Assembly: GCA_023511455.1 (NCBI GenBank)
Contig: JAIMBJ010000012.1
Location: forward strand, 1-64,000
Direction of reading: 5' to 3'
Origin: Bacillota bacterium
GTDB taxonomy: Bacteria; Armatimonadota; HRBIN16
DNA length: 64,000 nucleotides
Shown here: positions 26,253-33,578 of the stretch, one piece after another
How the letters are laid out: each line of letters starts with the position of its first letter
Position numbering within the stretch: the first letter of the stretch is position 1
The notes under the pieces: generated by a model
Told to the model about the DNA's origin: nothing
Database searches by the model: none
The model's input: the letters and a program-made list of their open reading frames with translations, nothing else
Position numbers and translations under genes: made by a program

Positions 26253-27254
26253 ATGCGATTCCAGCCTCTGGCAAACCCGCCCGGCCGAAAAGTCGCGGTC
26301 ATTGCCAACCGTGTCCAGCCTGAATCGGAAAAGCTGGCGCGGCAATACTGTCGCGACCGGGCGGTGCCGGAGGACCATCTCATCCTGTTGCAATGCACCG
26401 CTTCTGAGACCATCCCCGAGGGCGATTACCTCACCGACATTCAGGCACCGGTGCGCAAGGCATTGCGTGAACGCAAACTCGTCGAGAAGGTAGACTTCCT
26501 GCTCATCGTCAAAGGTGTGCCCATCAAGACCGCTCAGCGGGGCTACTCCGTCGACAGCCTGCTGATGTGCATGAACGTGGCGGTATCGCCTCGCAGCCGC
26601 AACCCCTACTTCGGCAAACGGGAAGCCTTTTCGTCCGAGCGTTATGGTGGGCTTTATCTGGTCTCACGGCTGGACGGCTACACCTTCGCCGATGCCAATG
26701 CCCTGCTCGAGCGCGCCCTCAGGGCACGGCGTGCGGATGGACTGTTTTTGCTGGACATCAGCCCGTCGCACCAGCGCAGCGCATACGGCGAGGTGAACGA
26801 ATCGATGCGGCGCGCGGCGCAGCTGCTGCAACGCAAAAAACTGCGCGTGTTGCTGGACGATACCAGAGAGTTCATTGGTAACCAGAAGGGGTTGATGGGT
26901 TACTACTCATGGGGTAGCAACGACCCGCAGTTCAAAAGAGAACTTTACCTCAGCAACACCTTCCTCCCGGGCGCGATTGCGGAGACCGCCGTCTCCACCA
27001 GCGCACGCACCTTCCTGCCCACCGATAAGGGGCAATCGCTCATCGCCGACCTGATTAAGGTCGGCGTGACAGGCGTGAAAGGCTACGTCTCCGAACCGTA
27101 TGCCGACGCCCTCTGCCGCGCCGACATCCTGTTCGACCGTTACACCGACGGCTATACCCTTGCTGAGAGCTTCTGGATGTCCACACCATACCTGTTCTGG
27201 AAGGACATGGTGGTGGGCGACCCCGTTTGCGCCCCGTATGCGGGAGGGAGCTAA
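26253..27254 (+). CDS. TIGR03790-like protein
   Basis: A 333-residue soluble protein resembling the uncharacterised TIGR03790 family. It begins KVAVIANRVQPESEKLARQYC, continues with VPEDHLILLQC and the VDFLLIVKGVPIK strand, then a conserved segment GYYSWGSNDPQF and GVTGVKGYVSEPYADALCRAD. No signal peptide is apparent, whereas some relatives are exported. The gene follows pilT copy 3 by 11 bp, with GAGGAG before ATG, so it is probably part of the same transcript. Its biochemical role is not known. Confidence 0.7.
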   Translation: MRFQPLANPPGRKVAVIANRVQPESEKLARQYCRDRAVPEDHLILLQCTASETIPEGDYLTDIQAPVRKALRERKLVEKVDFLLIVKGVPIKTAQRGYSVDSLLMCMNVAVSPRSRNPYFGKREAFSSERYGGLYLVSRLDGYTFADANALLERALRARRADGLFLLDISPSHQRSAYGEVNESMRRAAQLLQRKKLRVLLDDTREFIGNQKGLMGYYSWGSNDPQFKRELYLSNTFLPGAIAETAVSTSARTFLPTDKGQSLIADLIKVGVTGVKGYVSEPYADALCRADILFDRYTDGYTLAESFWMSTPYLFWKDMVVGDPVCAPYAGGS

Positions 27255-27259
27255 GTGGT

Positions 27260-27625
27260 GTGATTCGCATCTTTCGGGTGGACGGTGAAGGCGTGCGTGT
27301 GCGCCTGCGCCAGTGGGCGCAGGCGCTGGGCGAGGCGGATAGCAACGTGCTGGCGGTGGTGCTGTTCGGCTCCTTCGCGCGTGGCGATTACACCGCTGCC
27401 AGTGATGCGGATGTGCTCATCCTCCTGCGCGAATCGAACCTGCGGTTCGATGAGCGAATCCCCCTCTACCGACCCCGGCGTATCGGCGTCAGCGTCGACG
27501 TGTTTCCCTACACCCTGCAGGAGGCGAGACAGAGCGTGAGAGAGGGCTGGGGAGTGATGCCGGCGGCACTCGTGGAGGGAGAGGTTCTCTATTGCGTACG
27601 CAACTCCCTCCACGACCTGCTGTGA
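27260..27625 (+). CDS. Small MNT-type nucleotidyltransferase
   Basis: A 121-residue minimal nucleotidyltransferase with the VVLFGSFARGDYTAASDADV signature that positions the metal-binding aspartates. The remaining part is DVFPYTLQEARQSVREGW and a short tail. The start was set at GTG 27260, six bases after the previous stop with GGGAGGGAG upstream; a frame start inside the preceding gene is possible. Family members are often antitoxins paired with HEPN proteins, but no HEPN gene is adjacent. Confidence 0.7.
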   Translation: MIRIFRVDGEGVRVRLRQWAQALGEADSNVLAVVLFGSFARGDYTAASDADVLILLRESNLRFDERIPLYRPRRIGVSVDVFPYTLQEARQSVREGWGVMPAALVEGEVLYCVRNSLHDLL

Positions 27626-27642
27626 CAGCAACCCGGCGGCTT

Positions 27643-29514
27643 TCACCTCTGCCTTAACAGGTAACTGACGCTCGGCGATGCTTGCTCTGCACCGAAGTTG
27701 CCACGCACCTCAATGCGTATCTCCTCGGCATTCTCATCGGGCGTGATGCGGAAAGACAACACCTGCCTGCCCATCGCCCGCACCTGCACTGCCTGCTGCG
27801 GAGGTTGCGCGGAAGCACCGGAGAGCGACAGGCTCACGGTGCCGCTCACTGCTCTCCCCCCGAAGTGATATACCTCCACGGTGTATTCGAAGCTCTCGCC
27901 CGGGCGGAAGAGATAGCAGTCGCGTCCCTTATCGACAGGCAGATTGGTGTAGCCAACTACCACCACCCGCGACGGCTTGTTCGTGGGCAGGCGTCCGACA
28001 CGAGGCGGCGCGGGCTGGACACTTTTCTCTATCGCTTTCCCCACGTTCACCAGATACACGACCTCCGGTGTCAGCTGAACCTGCACCCTGCCATCCTCCA
28101 CCTTCAGCGTGCTCTCCGCACCGAAAATGTTGGCAACACGCACTGTACGCCTGTCGGTAGGCACGCGGATGGTGACCGGCTTCTCCGACCATGCGACCAG
28201 CACATTGCCACGCGGGGTGGAGAAAAGATGCGCCGAAGCCCCCTCCACACCGGTGGGGTACTCCCCCATATACCGGCTTATTCCAAGCAGTTGGGCGCAC
28301 GCGGAGAGAGCTACCAGCGAAGGATAGGGGCTCATATCGGGGCGCAACGCACCGAACTGCATGCCGCTCTCCAGATAGTCAGGTAGCACGAAGAAGAAGT
28401 GTTTGTCGTTGCCCGCTGCGAGCGACATGACCACAGATACGGGCACAAACTGGCACTGTCTGCGCTGGTTCTCCTCGCTGAGAATGCGTTTGTTCGCGCC
28501 CTCGGTGCCCGGCAAACGGATGCCCGCCTCCGTTAACCAGGCGAGACGGTCATCCAGACCGTGTTCGGCAAGCAGTTGCCGGTATGCCTGCAGCGTACGG
28601 GGATAGTTGGAGGGCAGGTCGTAGATATGCCAGTTAAAGATGTCGAAGTACTCCCCGATGCCGTTTTCGAACAGATGGCGTGCAAACGCCTGTACCCCGA
28701 CACAGAGAGAACCCTGCAGCACAGGCGCATTCGGATTGCCGTCTTTCAACCCCAGATAAGCCGCCTTGAGCAACCCTGCGTAGCGGTCACTGAGATGCCG
28801 CCAGAAATCGATATCCGGCTCGTTCCAGACTTCCCATGCCTGAATCTGTGCCGCAAAGTGGCTGGCTGCCTCCCGCCCGAAACGGTATACCGTGCGCAGA
28901 TCATCCGGGCAGTGCGCGGAAGGGTTATCGGGATGCGACCACGCCGGGGAATCATGCCATATCTGGTAAACATGCACCCCCTGCTGCGCCAGCACATCCG
29001 CCACATACTGGTAATGCTTCCAGTCCAGCTGTCGCTTATCAGGTGCGACGTGTCCCCATGAGATACGCTCCCGCACCCAGGGGATGCCCGCCGTACGCAC
29101 GATATGCGCAAACGTACGCCAGCGTTCTTCGCCATGAACCAGCCAGGCACTGGCAGCATCGGCGCAGACCCGCCCCTCACGCGGTAATGGGGCACCTTTT
29201 CTATCCATGACTACCCCCAGCGCAACCTCTGCTGCATTACCTTCCCCATCGTCACAGCGAAGGATATAGTAGCCCGGAGGTTGTGCTTTGATTCGGATGT
29301 TCGCGTTGCCGTGGCGAACCGGTACCTTCCCCTCAGCAACAGGTCGCCCCCAGTAGTCCATCAGACGATAATGGACAGTAGCCTTCGCTTGTGTCACGGT
29401 AAAGTGCAGCTGTTTGCCGGTAACAAACAGGTTGCCCGGAGCCGTAGATTTGACTTCCATCGCCCAAACCGCTCCAGTCATCCAGATAAGAACAAAAATA
29501 CCTGCGACGTGCAT
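27643..29514 (-). CDS. Secreted clan GH-A-like glycoside hydrolase
   Basis: A 623-residue exported protein with a signal peptide (MHVAGIFVLIWMTGAVWAME) preceded by GGAGG. An N-terminal beta-sandwich (to about 110) is followed by a TIM barrel with VWNEPDIDF, whose Glu232 fits the acid/base, and LTEAG, whose Glu329 fits the nucleophile. Both lie at strand ends expected for clan GH-A, as in GH39 and GH5 relatives. A third domain (about 390-623) is beta-rich and may be carbohydrate-binding. It probably degrades an extracellular beta-glycan; the exact family cannot be decided by eye. Confidence 0.75.
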   Translation of the reverse strand: MHVAGIFVLIWMTGAVWAMEVKSTAPGNLFVTGKQLHFTVTQAKATVHYRLMDYWGRPVAEGKVPVRHGNANIRIKAQPPGYYILRCDDGEGNAAEVALGVVMDRKGAPLPREGRVCADAASAWLVHGEERWRTFAHIVRTAGIPWVRERISWGHVAPDKRQLDWKHYQYVADVLAQQGVHVYQIWHDSPAWSHPDNPSAHCPDDLRTVYRFGREAASHFAAQIQAWEVWNEPDIDFWRHLSDRYAGLLKAAYLGLKDGNPNAPVLQGSLCVGVQAFARHLFENGIGEYFDIFNWHIYDLPSNYPRTLQAYRQLLAEHGLDDRLAWLTEAGIRLPGTEGANKRILSEENQRRQCQFVPVSVVMSLAAGNDKHFFFVLPDYLESGMQFGALRPDMSPYPSLVALSACAQLLGISRYMGEYPTGVEGASAHLFSTPRGNVLVAWSEKPVTIRVPTDRRTVRVANIFGAESTLKVEDGRVQVQLTPEVVYLVNVGKAIEKSVQPAPPRVGRLPTNKPSRVVVVGYTNLPVDKGRDCYLFRPGESFEYTVEVYHFGGRAVSGTVSLSLSGASAQPPQQAVQVRAMGRQVLSFRITPDENAEEIRIEVRGNFGAEQASPSVSYLLRQR

Positions 29515-29610
29515 ATCCTCGCCTCCTTCAAAGAATATTATCAGGAGTTACGCAGCTGAGGTGGGAGCAGGGAAGGCTTCGCCTGTCCGACGATTGCAGT
29601 GGCTTTTTCC

Positions 29611-29665
29611 TGTCACCCTCAGCGTTAGCGAAGGGTCTCAGATTCTTCGTCCGCTCAGAATGACG
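29611..29665. repeat. Palindromic intergenic repeat with CGAAGAATCTGA core
   Basis: Reading the minus strand, the element starts GTCATTCTGAGCG, contains CGAAGAATCTGAGACCCTTCG, and ends in the imperfect inverted arm CGCTGAGGGTGAC. Related GTCATTCTGAGCG repeats occur in many bacterial genomes, often as short mobile intergenic units. A second, degenerate copy lies at 37665-37732. Confidence 0.65.
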
Positions 29666-29733
29666 TTTTTTGTCGCTTGACTCGCCGGACTTCCGGGAAG
29701 CCTTCCACCGCGTAACCCCTGTCAATGCGCCTG

Positions 29734-31605
29734 CTACTCCTGAGCAGGCTGTTCCGTTGCTGGCGTGCTCTCCTTCTGCGCGGAGGCAACTACCTGCTGC
29801 ACCAGGTCGTTCACCTGTTGCGCCACCTCGGGCGAGACCGCCTTCCCCGTCAGGCTCTGTACCAGGCTCAGCACCTGATTCGCCAGCTGGGGCACTACAC
29901 TGCCGTCTCCGCTGAGCGGAGAACCTTTCATCAGCCCGTCCACGAACGCGCCGACGCCCATGCCCTTGAAGTACTGTTGCACCATGTTCGCCATCATGCC
30001 CGGATCGCCGAAGATGACGAACTGTCCGTTGCTCATGAACCGTCCGATGGACTCGGCAATCGCCTTCTGGATGTCGCGGCTGGCTTCGATCTGCAGCTTG
30101 GTCAGTTCGAAGCGCAGGGCGGCGTCGCTGAAGGTCTGCTTGTTCTCCAGCGCCTGTCGCTCTACTTCGACCTGCGCCTTCTGCACCTCCACCTGCTCGC
30201 GGGCGATGTTGACATCTACCATCTTCAACGCCTGCTCGCCCTGAGCCACCAGCTCTTTCGCACGGGCTTCGGCGTCCGCCTTGCGCAGGATGGCTTGCGC
30301 CTCCAGCTCGGCGGCTTTCTGCTGCGCCTCGGCACGCTTCACCTCGGCATACGCCTGCACCTCCGCCTCCACCTGCCGCTTCAGGCGCTCCTGCTCGATC
30401 TGCTGCTTGGCGGCGATAAGCTTGGTCTGTGCCTCGCGCTCTGCCTGTGCGGTCACCTGCACGGTAATGATGTCCTGGTTCGCCCGCTCGCGCTCGGCTT
30501 GCGCCTGAAGGGCTTCCTCCTCCGCCTGCGCCCGCTCTTTCTCTTTGTTGGCAACCGCGATTTGCTTCTCCCGCTCGGCGACCTCTATCGCCTTCAGCCG
30601 CTCGATGTCGGTCTGGCGCAGCTCCTGCTCCTTGAGCACCAGCGCCTTGTCGCGCTCGATGGCGGTGGTTTGAACGGCAAGGTCGCGCTGGATTTCTGCC
30701 TCTTTCACCTGGCGTTCCTGCTCGATCTGGTAGGTTTGTGCCTCCCGCTGTTTCTCCGCGCGGATTTTGGCGACCTGCGTGGCTTGCTCCGCTTCTGCCT
30801 CCGCCTGCTGGCGCTCCAGCTCCAGCACCTCCTTGCGGGTCTGCACGTTCTTGAGGGTCATCTCGCGCTGCGCATCGCGCTCGATACGGTTGCGCTCTAC
30901 CAGTGCGGACTGGGTGATTTCAGTAATCTTCTTCTTGCCCTGCGCGTCGAAGATGTTGTTATCCGACAGCAGCTCCTGCGAGGTCTGGTCTAAACGCGAG
31001 ATGGTAACCGACTCCAGCGTCAAGCCGTTTTGCTGCAGGTCCGCCACCACCAGATTGTGCACCGCGCTCGCAAAGGCATCCCGCTGCGCGTGAATCTCCA
31101 CCAGGTCCTTGGTGGCGGCGACGCTGCGCAGAGCGGAGACCAGCTTCTCGAACACCAGCGACGACACCGAATGCGCATCCACCGACTTCTCGCCCAGCGA
31201 CCGCGCGGCGTTCAGCACGTCCTCTTTGATGGCACGCACCTTGATGTAGAACTCCGCCTTCACGTCCACGCGCAGGTTGTCCTTGGTGATGAGCGCATCG
31301 GGTCCCTTGCGCTCCACCTCCAGCTTCATGGTCTCCAGAGAGACGGGCACGATTTTGTGCACCACGGGAAACACCAGCGAGCCGCCGTCAATCAGCACAT
31401 GTGTGCCTCCCCAACCTGTGCGCACATAGGCGAGGTTCGCCGATGGCTTGAGGTAAAAACGCTTTATCGCCAGCGCGAGCGCGGAGAAAAACATCACCAC
31501 CACGCCCACGATGGACGAAACCAGCGTTTGCGTCCACTCCCAGCCCAGGTAGAAGGGCGCGAAAACGAGTAACGCTCCAATCAGCACAAACAGCAGCGCA
31601 GTCAT
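29734..31605 (-). CDS. Flotillin/SPFH-domain protein (YqiK-like)
   Basis: A 623-residue membrane-scaffold protein. An N-terminal membrane hairpin (MTALLFVLIGALLVFAPFYL and a second hydrophobic stretch to about 48) precedes an SPFH/band-7 domain (about 60-210). A long Glu/Ala/Lys-rich coiled coil (about 240-500) follows, and the C-terminus is Gln- and Gly-rich. This layout is that of bacterial flotillins that organise functional membrane microdomains. It overlaps the upstream OB-fold membrane gene by four bases (ATGA), the YqiJ-YqiK gene pair known from Escherichia coli. Confidence 0.85.
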   Translation of the reverse strand: MTALLFVLIGALLVFAPFYLGWEWTQTLVSSIVGVVVMFFSALALAIKRFYLKPSANLAYVRTGWGGTHVLIDGGSLVFPVVHKIVPVSLETMKLEVERKGPDALITKDNLRVDVKAEFYIKVRAIKEDVLNAARSLGEKSVDAHSVSSLVFEKLVSALRSVAATKDLVEIHAQRDAFASAVHNLVVADLQQNGLTLESVTISRLDQTSQELLSDNNIFDAQGKKKITEITQSALVERNRIERDAQREMTLKNVQTRKEVLELERQQAEAEAEQATQVAKIRAEKQREAQTYQIEQERQVKEAEIQRDLAVQTTAIERDKALVLKEQELRQTDIERLKAIEVAEREKQIAVANKEKERAQAEEEALQAQAERERANQDIITVQVTAQAEREAQTKLIAAKQQIEQERLKRQVEAEVQAYAEVKRAEAQQKAAELEAQAILRKADAEARAKELVAQGEQALKMVDVNIAREQVEVQKAQVEVERQALENKQTFSDAALRFELTKLQIEASRDIQKAIAESIGRFMSNGQFVIFGDPGMMANMVQQYFKGMGVGAFVDGLMKGSPLSGDGSVVPQLANQVLSLVQSLTGKAVSPEVAQQVNDLVQQVVASAQKESTPATEQPAQE

Positions 31606-32438
31606 GTTCGTACCTCCTGATGCGTGATACTATCGGCAAACGGGTTCTCCTCCACCAGGTAGGTTCCCGTTTCGCTCTCATAGTCCGCCACGACCACAGG
31701 CGTCCCCGCAGGCAGCGGGGTTCCGCGCTCGCGCACCCGGCACGGGATGCGGTGTATCGTGCCCACCCGGTCATGCACATCCGCCACCCCACCTCGTTCG
31801 TCAATGGTGAACACCGCGATACCCGTCGCCCCGATGAGCCGTTCGCGCGACATGTTGGCAACCTGCCCCATCTGCAGGTAACGCGCCACCACCCCCGACA
31901 GCCCGCGTGCCAGCAGCGAGGTGCCCAGCAGGCTTACCAGCACGCTAATCCATACGTAAACCGCCGGAAAGCGCAGCAGCGGATGCAGCGCCTGATTGCT
32001 CACCAGTCCCAGCACCCCCCATAACATCATGCAGAAAGGCAGCATCACCGAGATGGGCACACCCCGCCCGATGCCGAACGCCTCCAGAATCTGTGTCAAT
32101 ACCGACTCGTGGTGGTCGTGTGTGGTTTCATCAGCGTGTTCGGCGGCAGCGTCATGCCCTGCCTCGCCAACAGCCACCTCCGCGGATGTTGAATCAATGG
32201 CGTGGTCGTGTTCGGCGTGGAGGTCTGTATCCTGCCCGATATCCCCGTGCTCTGAGTCGCCGTCCCCTGTATCCATTTCGTGCGCGGTATCCCCCTGGTC
32301 GATGTCACCGCGTTCCGCTGCTGCGTGACCTGTGGAGGCGAAACCAAGCGCGGTTATCAGGGAGAAGAGCATCCCCACCACCAGCGGCAGCGCGAAAAGG
32401 AGGTTCCACCATTGCAGTAAGTTGTGCAGGTTACTCAT
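31602..32438 (-). CDS. YqiJ-like OB-fold membrane protein
   Basis: A 278-residue partner of flotillin. A membrane helix (LLFALPLVVGMLFSLITALGF) starts the protein. Between about residues 35 and 115 lies a region rich in His, Asp and Glu (for example EHDHAID, ETTHDHHES). Two or more further helices (VPISVMLPFCMMLWGVLGLV; VWISVLVSLLGTSLLARG) lead to a C-terminal beta-rich OB-like domain with LIGATGIAVFTIDERGG. NfeD/YqiJ proteins assemble with flotillins. ATG 32438 was chosen because AGGTGA precedes it and the upstream frame is non-coding. The acidic-histidine loop may bind divalent metal, an inference from composition. Confidence 0.75.
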   Translation of the reverse strand: MSNLHNLLQWWNLLFALPLVVGMLFSLITALGFASTGHAAAERGDIDQGDTAHEMDTGDGDSEHGDIGQDTDLHAEHDHAIDSTSAEVAVGEAGHDAAAEHADETTHDHHESVLTQILEAFGIGRGVPISVMLPFCMMLWGVLGLVSNQALHPLLRFPAVYVWISVLVSLLGTSLLARGLSGVVARYLQMGQVANMSRERLIGATGIAVFTIDERGGVADVHDRVGTIHRIPCRVRERGTPLPAGTPVVVADYESETGTYLVEENPFADSITHQEVRT

Positions 32439-32499
32439 TGCTGTCACCTGCCCTCCAGTGACATTGACACACCAGCACGACGAAAGTTGCGGTGCTCCT

Positions 32500-32528
32500 A
32501 TCTTAGCACGCCCTTCTGCGTGTGTCAA
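32500..32528 (-). promoter_or_regulatory. Promoter of the yqiJ/yqiK-like pair with inverted repeat in spacer
   Basis: On the minus strand TTGACA (32528-32523) and TAAGAT (32505-32500) are 17 bp apart. An inverted repeat GCACGC (32506-32511)/GCGTGT (32518-32523) lies mostly in the spacer, a position where a regulator could control access of RNA polymerase. Confidence 0.6.
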
Positions 32529-32546
32529 TTTTTGGGGAGGACCCCC

Positions 32547-32574
32547 TTGACTCTTGCAAATTTCGTGGTATAAT
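32547..32574 (+). promoter_or_regulatory. Promoter of the Hsp20 gene
   Basis: TTGACT (32547-32552) and consensus TATAAT (32569-32574) are 16 bp apart, about 70 bp before the Hsp20 start. It is divergent to the yqiJ promoter 20 bp away. Confidence 0.8.
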
Positions 32575-32584
32575 ATAAGTGGAA

Positions 32585-32603
32585 TTGAGTGAGTAATACT
32601 CAA
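32585..32603 (+). promoter_or_regulatory. Inverted repeat just downstream of the Hsp20 -10, possible operator
   Basis: TTGAGT (32585-32590) and ACTCAA (32598-32603) are perfect inverted repeats separated by seven bases. The site overlaps the likely transcription start of the Hsp20 gene, a position suited to repression. It is not the CIRCE sequence bound by HrcA. Confidence 0.45.
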
Positions 32604-32646
32604 GTTAATTGCCTGAGAAACACACAGGTCAAAGGAGGTGAGAGCT

Positions 32647-33147
32647 ATGGCACGCCGTGAAGTGACGCTGGCTCGTCGTGAGACCAACGGTGGCATCCGC
32701 CGCTGGGATCCGTTTGCGGAGATGGAGCGCCTGCATCGCGAGATGGACCGCTGGTTCGACCGGCTGTTCCCGTTCAGCCCGCTCACCCGCTGGAGTTCGG
32801 ACATAGAAGTGGGCTTTGAACCTGCCGTGGATATCTACGAGACCAATGAGGAGCTGGTGGTGTTCGCCACCTTGCCCGGCGTGGAGATGAAAGACATCCA
32901 CGTGGAGGCGACACCGGACACGCTGATACTCCGCGGTGAGCGCAAGCCACTCATCAGCGATGAGAACGTGACGGTACACTACCGCAGCGCGTGGGGCGGG
33001 CATGGCACCTTCGAGGCGCGCTATGACCTGCCGGTCGAGATTAACCCGAACAAGGTGAAGGCGACGCTCCGCAACGGTATCCTGGAGGTGCGGTTGCCCA
33101 AAGTGGAGTCCGCGAAAGCGAAAGCGGTGAAGGTTCAGGTCGAATAG
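32647..33147 (+). CDS. Small heat-shock protein Hsp20
   Basis: A 166-residue ATP-independent chaperone that holds unfolded proteins in large oligomers. The alpha-crystallin domain spans about residues 55-160, with the hallmark VEINPNKVKATLRNGILEVRLPK containing the A-x-x-x-N-G-I-L motif. The N-terminal arm holds RRWDPFAEMERLHREMDRWF. ATG 32647 was chosen over an in-frame GTG at 32638 because AAGGAGGTGA (32632-32641) then lies at ideal distance. A consensus promoter and inverted repeat precede it. Confidence 0.92.
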   Translation: MARREVTLARRETNGGIRRWDPFAEMERLHREMDRWFDRLFPFSPLTRWSSDIEVGFEPAVDIYETNEELVVFATLPGVEMKDIHVEATPDTLILRGERKPLISDENVTVHYRSAWGGHGTFEARYDLPVEINPNKVKATLRNGILEVRLPKVESAKAKAVKVQVE

Positions 33148-33175
33148 CCTGCCCCTCTCAACCTCCAGCAGTGCG

Positions 33176-33207
33176 CATCCCCGCCAGACGGCGGGGATGT
33201 GCTGTTT
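33176..33207 (+). terminator. Stem-loop after the Hsp20 gene
   Basis: CATCCCCGCC (33176-33185) and GGCGGGGATG (33190-33199) form a 10-bp stem with an AGAC loop, followed by TGCTGTTT. It lies 28 bp after the Hsp20 stop, between it and the convergent rpmB. Confidence 0.6.
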
Positions 33208-33235
33208 CCACACCTTCCATTGCTCTATATGCGAC

Positions 33236-33451
33236 CTACAAGGCGCGTTTGACCTTACCTGCTTTCAGGCATCGGGTGCATACCTTGATGCGGCGGACGC
33301 TGCCGTTCACCATCGCGCGCACGGGCTGCAGGTTGGGGTACCATACCCGCTTGGTGCGCGGCGCGCGCAGTGCCCACGCTCCCGAGTGCACATGCCGAAT
33401 ATTTTGACCGTGCATAACGCCTTTGCCGCAAATGTCACAGACGTGAGCCAT
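33236..33451 (-). CDS. rpmB: 50S ribosomal protein L28
   Basis: A 71-residue L28 protein. It starts MAHVCDICGKGVMHGQNIRH and contains the downstream VCTRCLKAGKV, so both CxxC pairs are present: this is the zinc-binding form. Other landmarks are RVWYPNLQPVRA and GSVRRIKV. ATG 33451 was chosen because AGGAGGT precedes it, although the frame extends eight codons further upstream. It is monocistronic, with its own promoter. Confidence 0.94.
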   Translation of the reverse strand: MAHVCDICGKGVMHGQNIRHVHSGAWALRAPRTKRVWYPNLQPVRAMVNGSVRRIKVCTRCLKAGKVKRAL

Positions 33452-33483
33452 TGGGATAACCTCCTGCATCATCACCGCGGGCT

Positions 33484-33513
33484 ATTATACCAGATAAGGC
33501 TCGGTCTCCGCAA
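33484..33513 (-). promoter_or_regulatory. Promoter of rpmB
   Basis: On the minus strand TTGCGG (33513-33508) and TATAAT (33489-33484) with a TGG immediately before it are separated by 18 bp, about 35 bp ahead of the start codon. Confidence 0.6.
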
Positions 33514-33535
33514 ACACGCCGCTGACCACCCCCCA

Positions 33536-33566
33536 TAAGCAAAAAGGGCGGGGCGTTGCCCCGCCC
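33536..33566 (-). terminator. Intrinsic terminator of the subtilase gene
   Basis: GGGCGGGGC (33546-33554) and GCCCCGCCC (33558-33566) form a 9-bp G-C stem. On the minus strand the stem is followed by a T5 run, complementary to AAAAA at 33541-33545. It lies 12 bp past the stop of the subtilase gene. Confidence 0.75.
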
Positions 33567-33578
33567 AGTGTTAAGGAA

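Noticed and set aside
32585-32603. CIRCE element for HrcA before Hsp20
   Set aside because: The inverted repeat is TTGAGT-N7-ACTCAA and does not match TTAGCACTC-N9-GAGTGCTAA.
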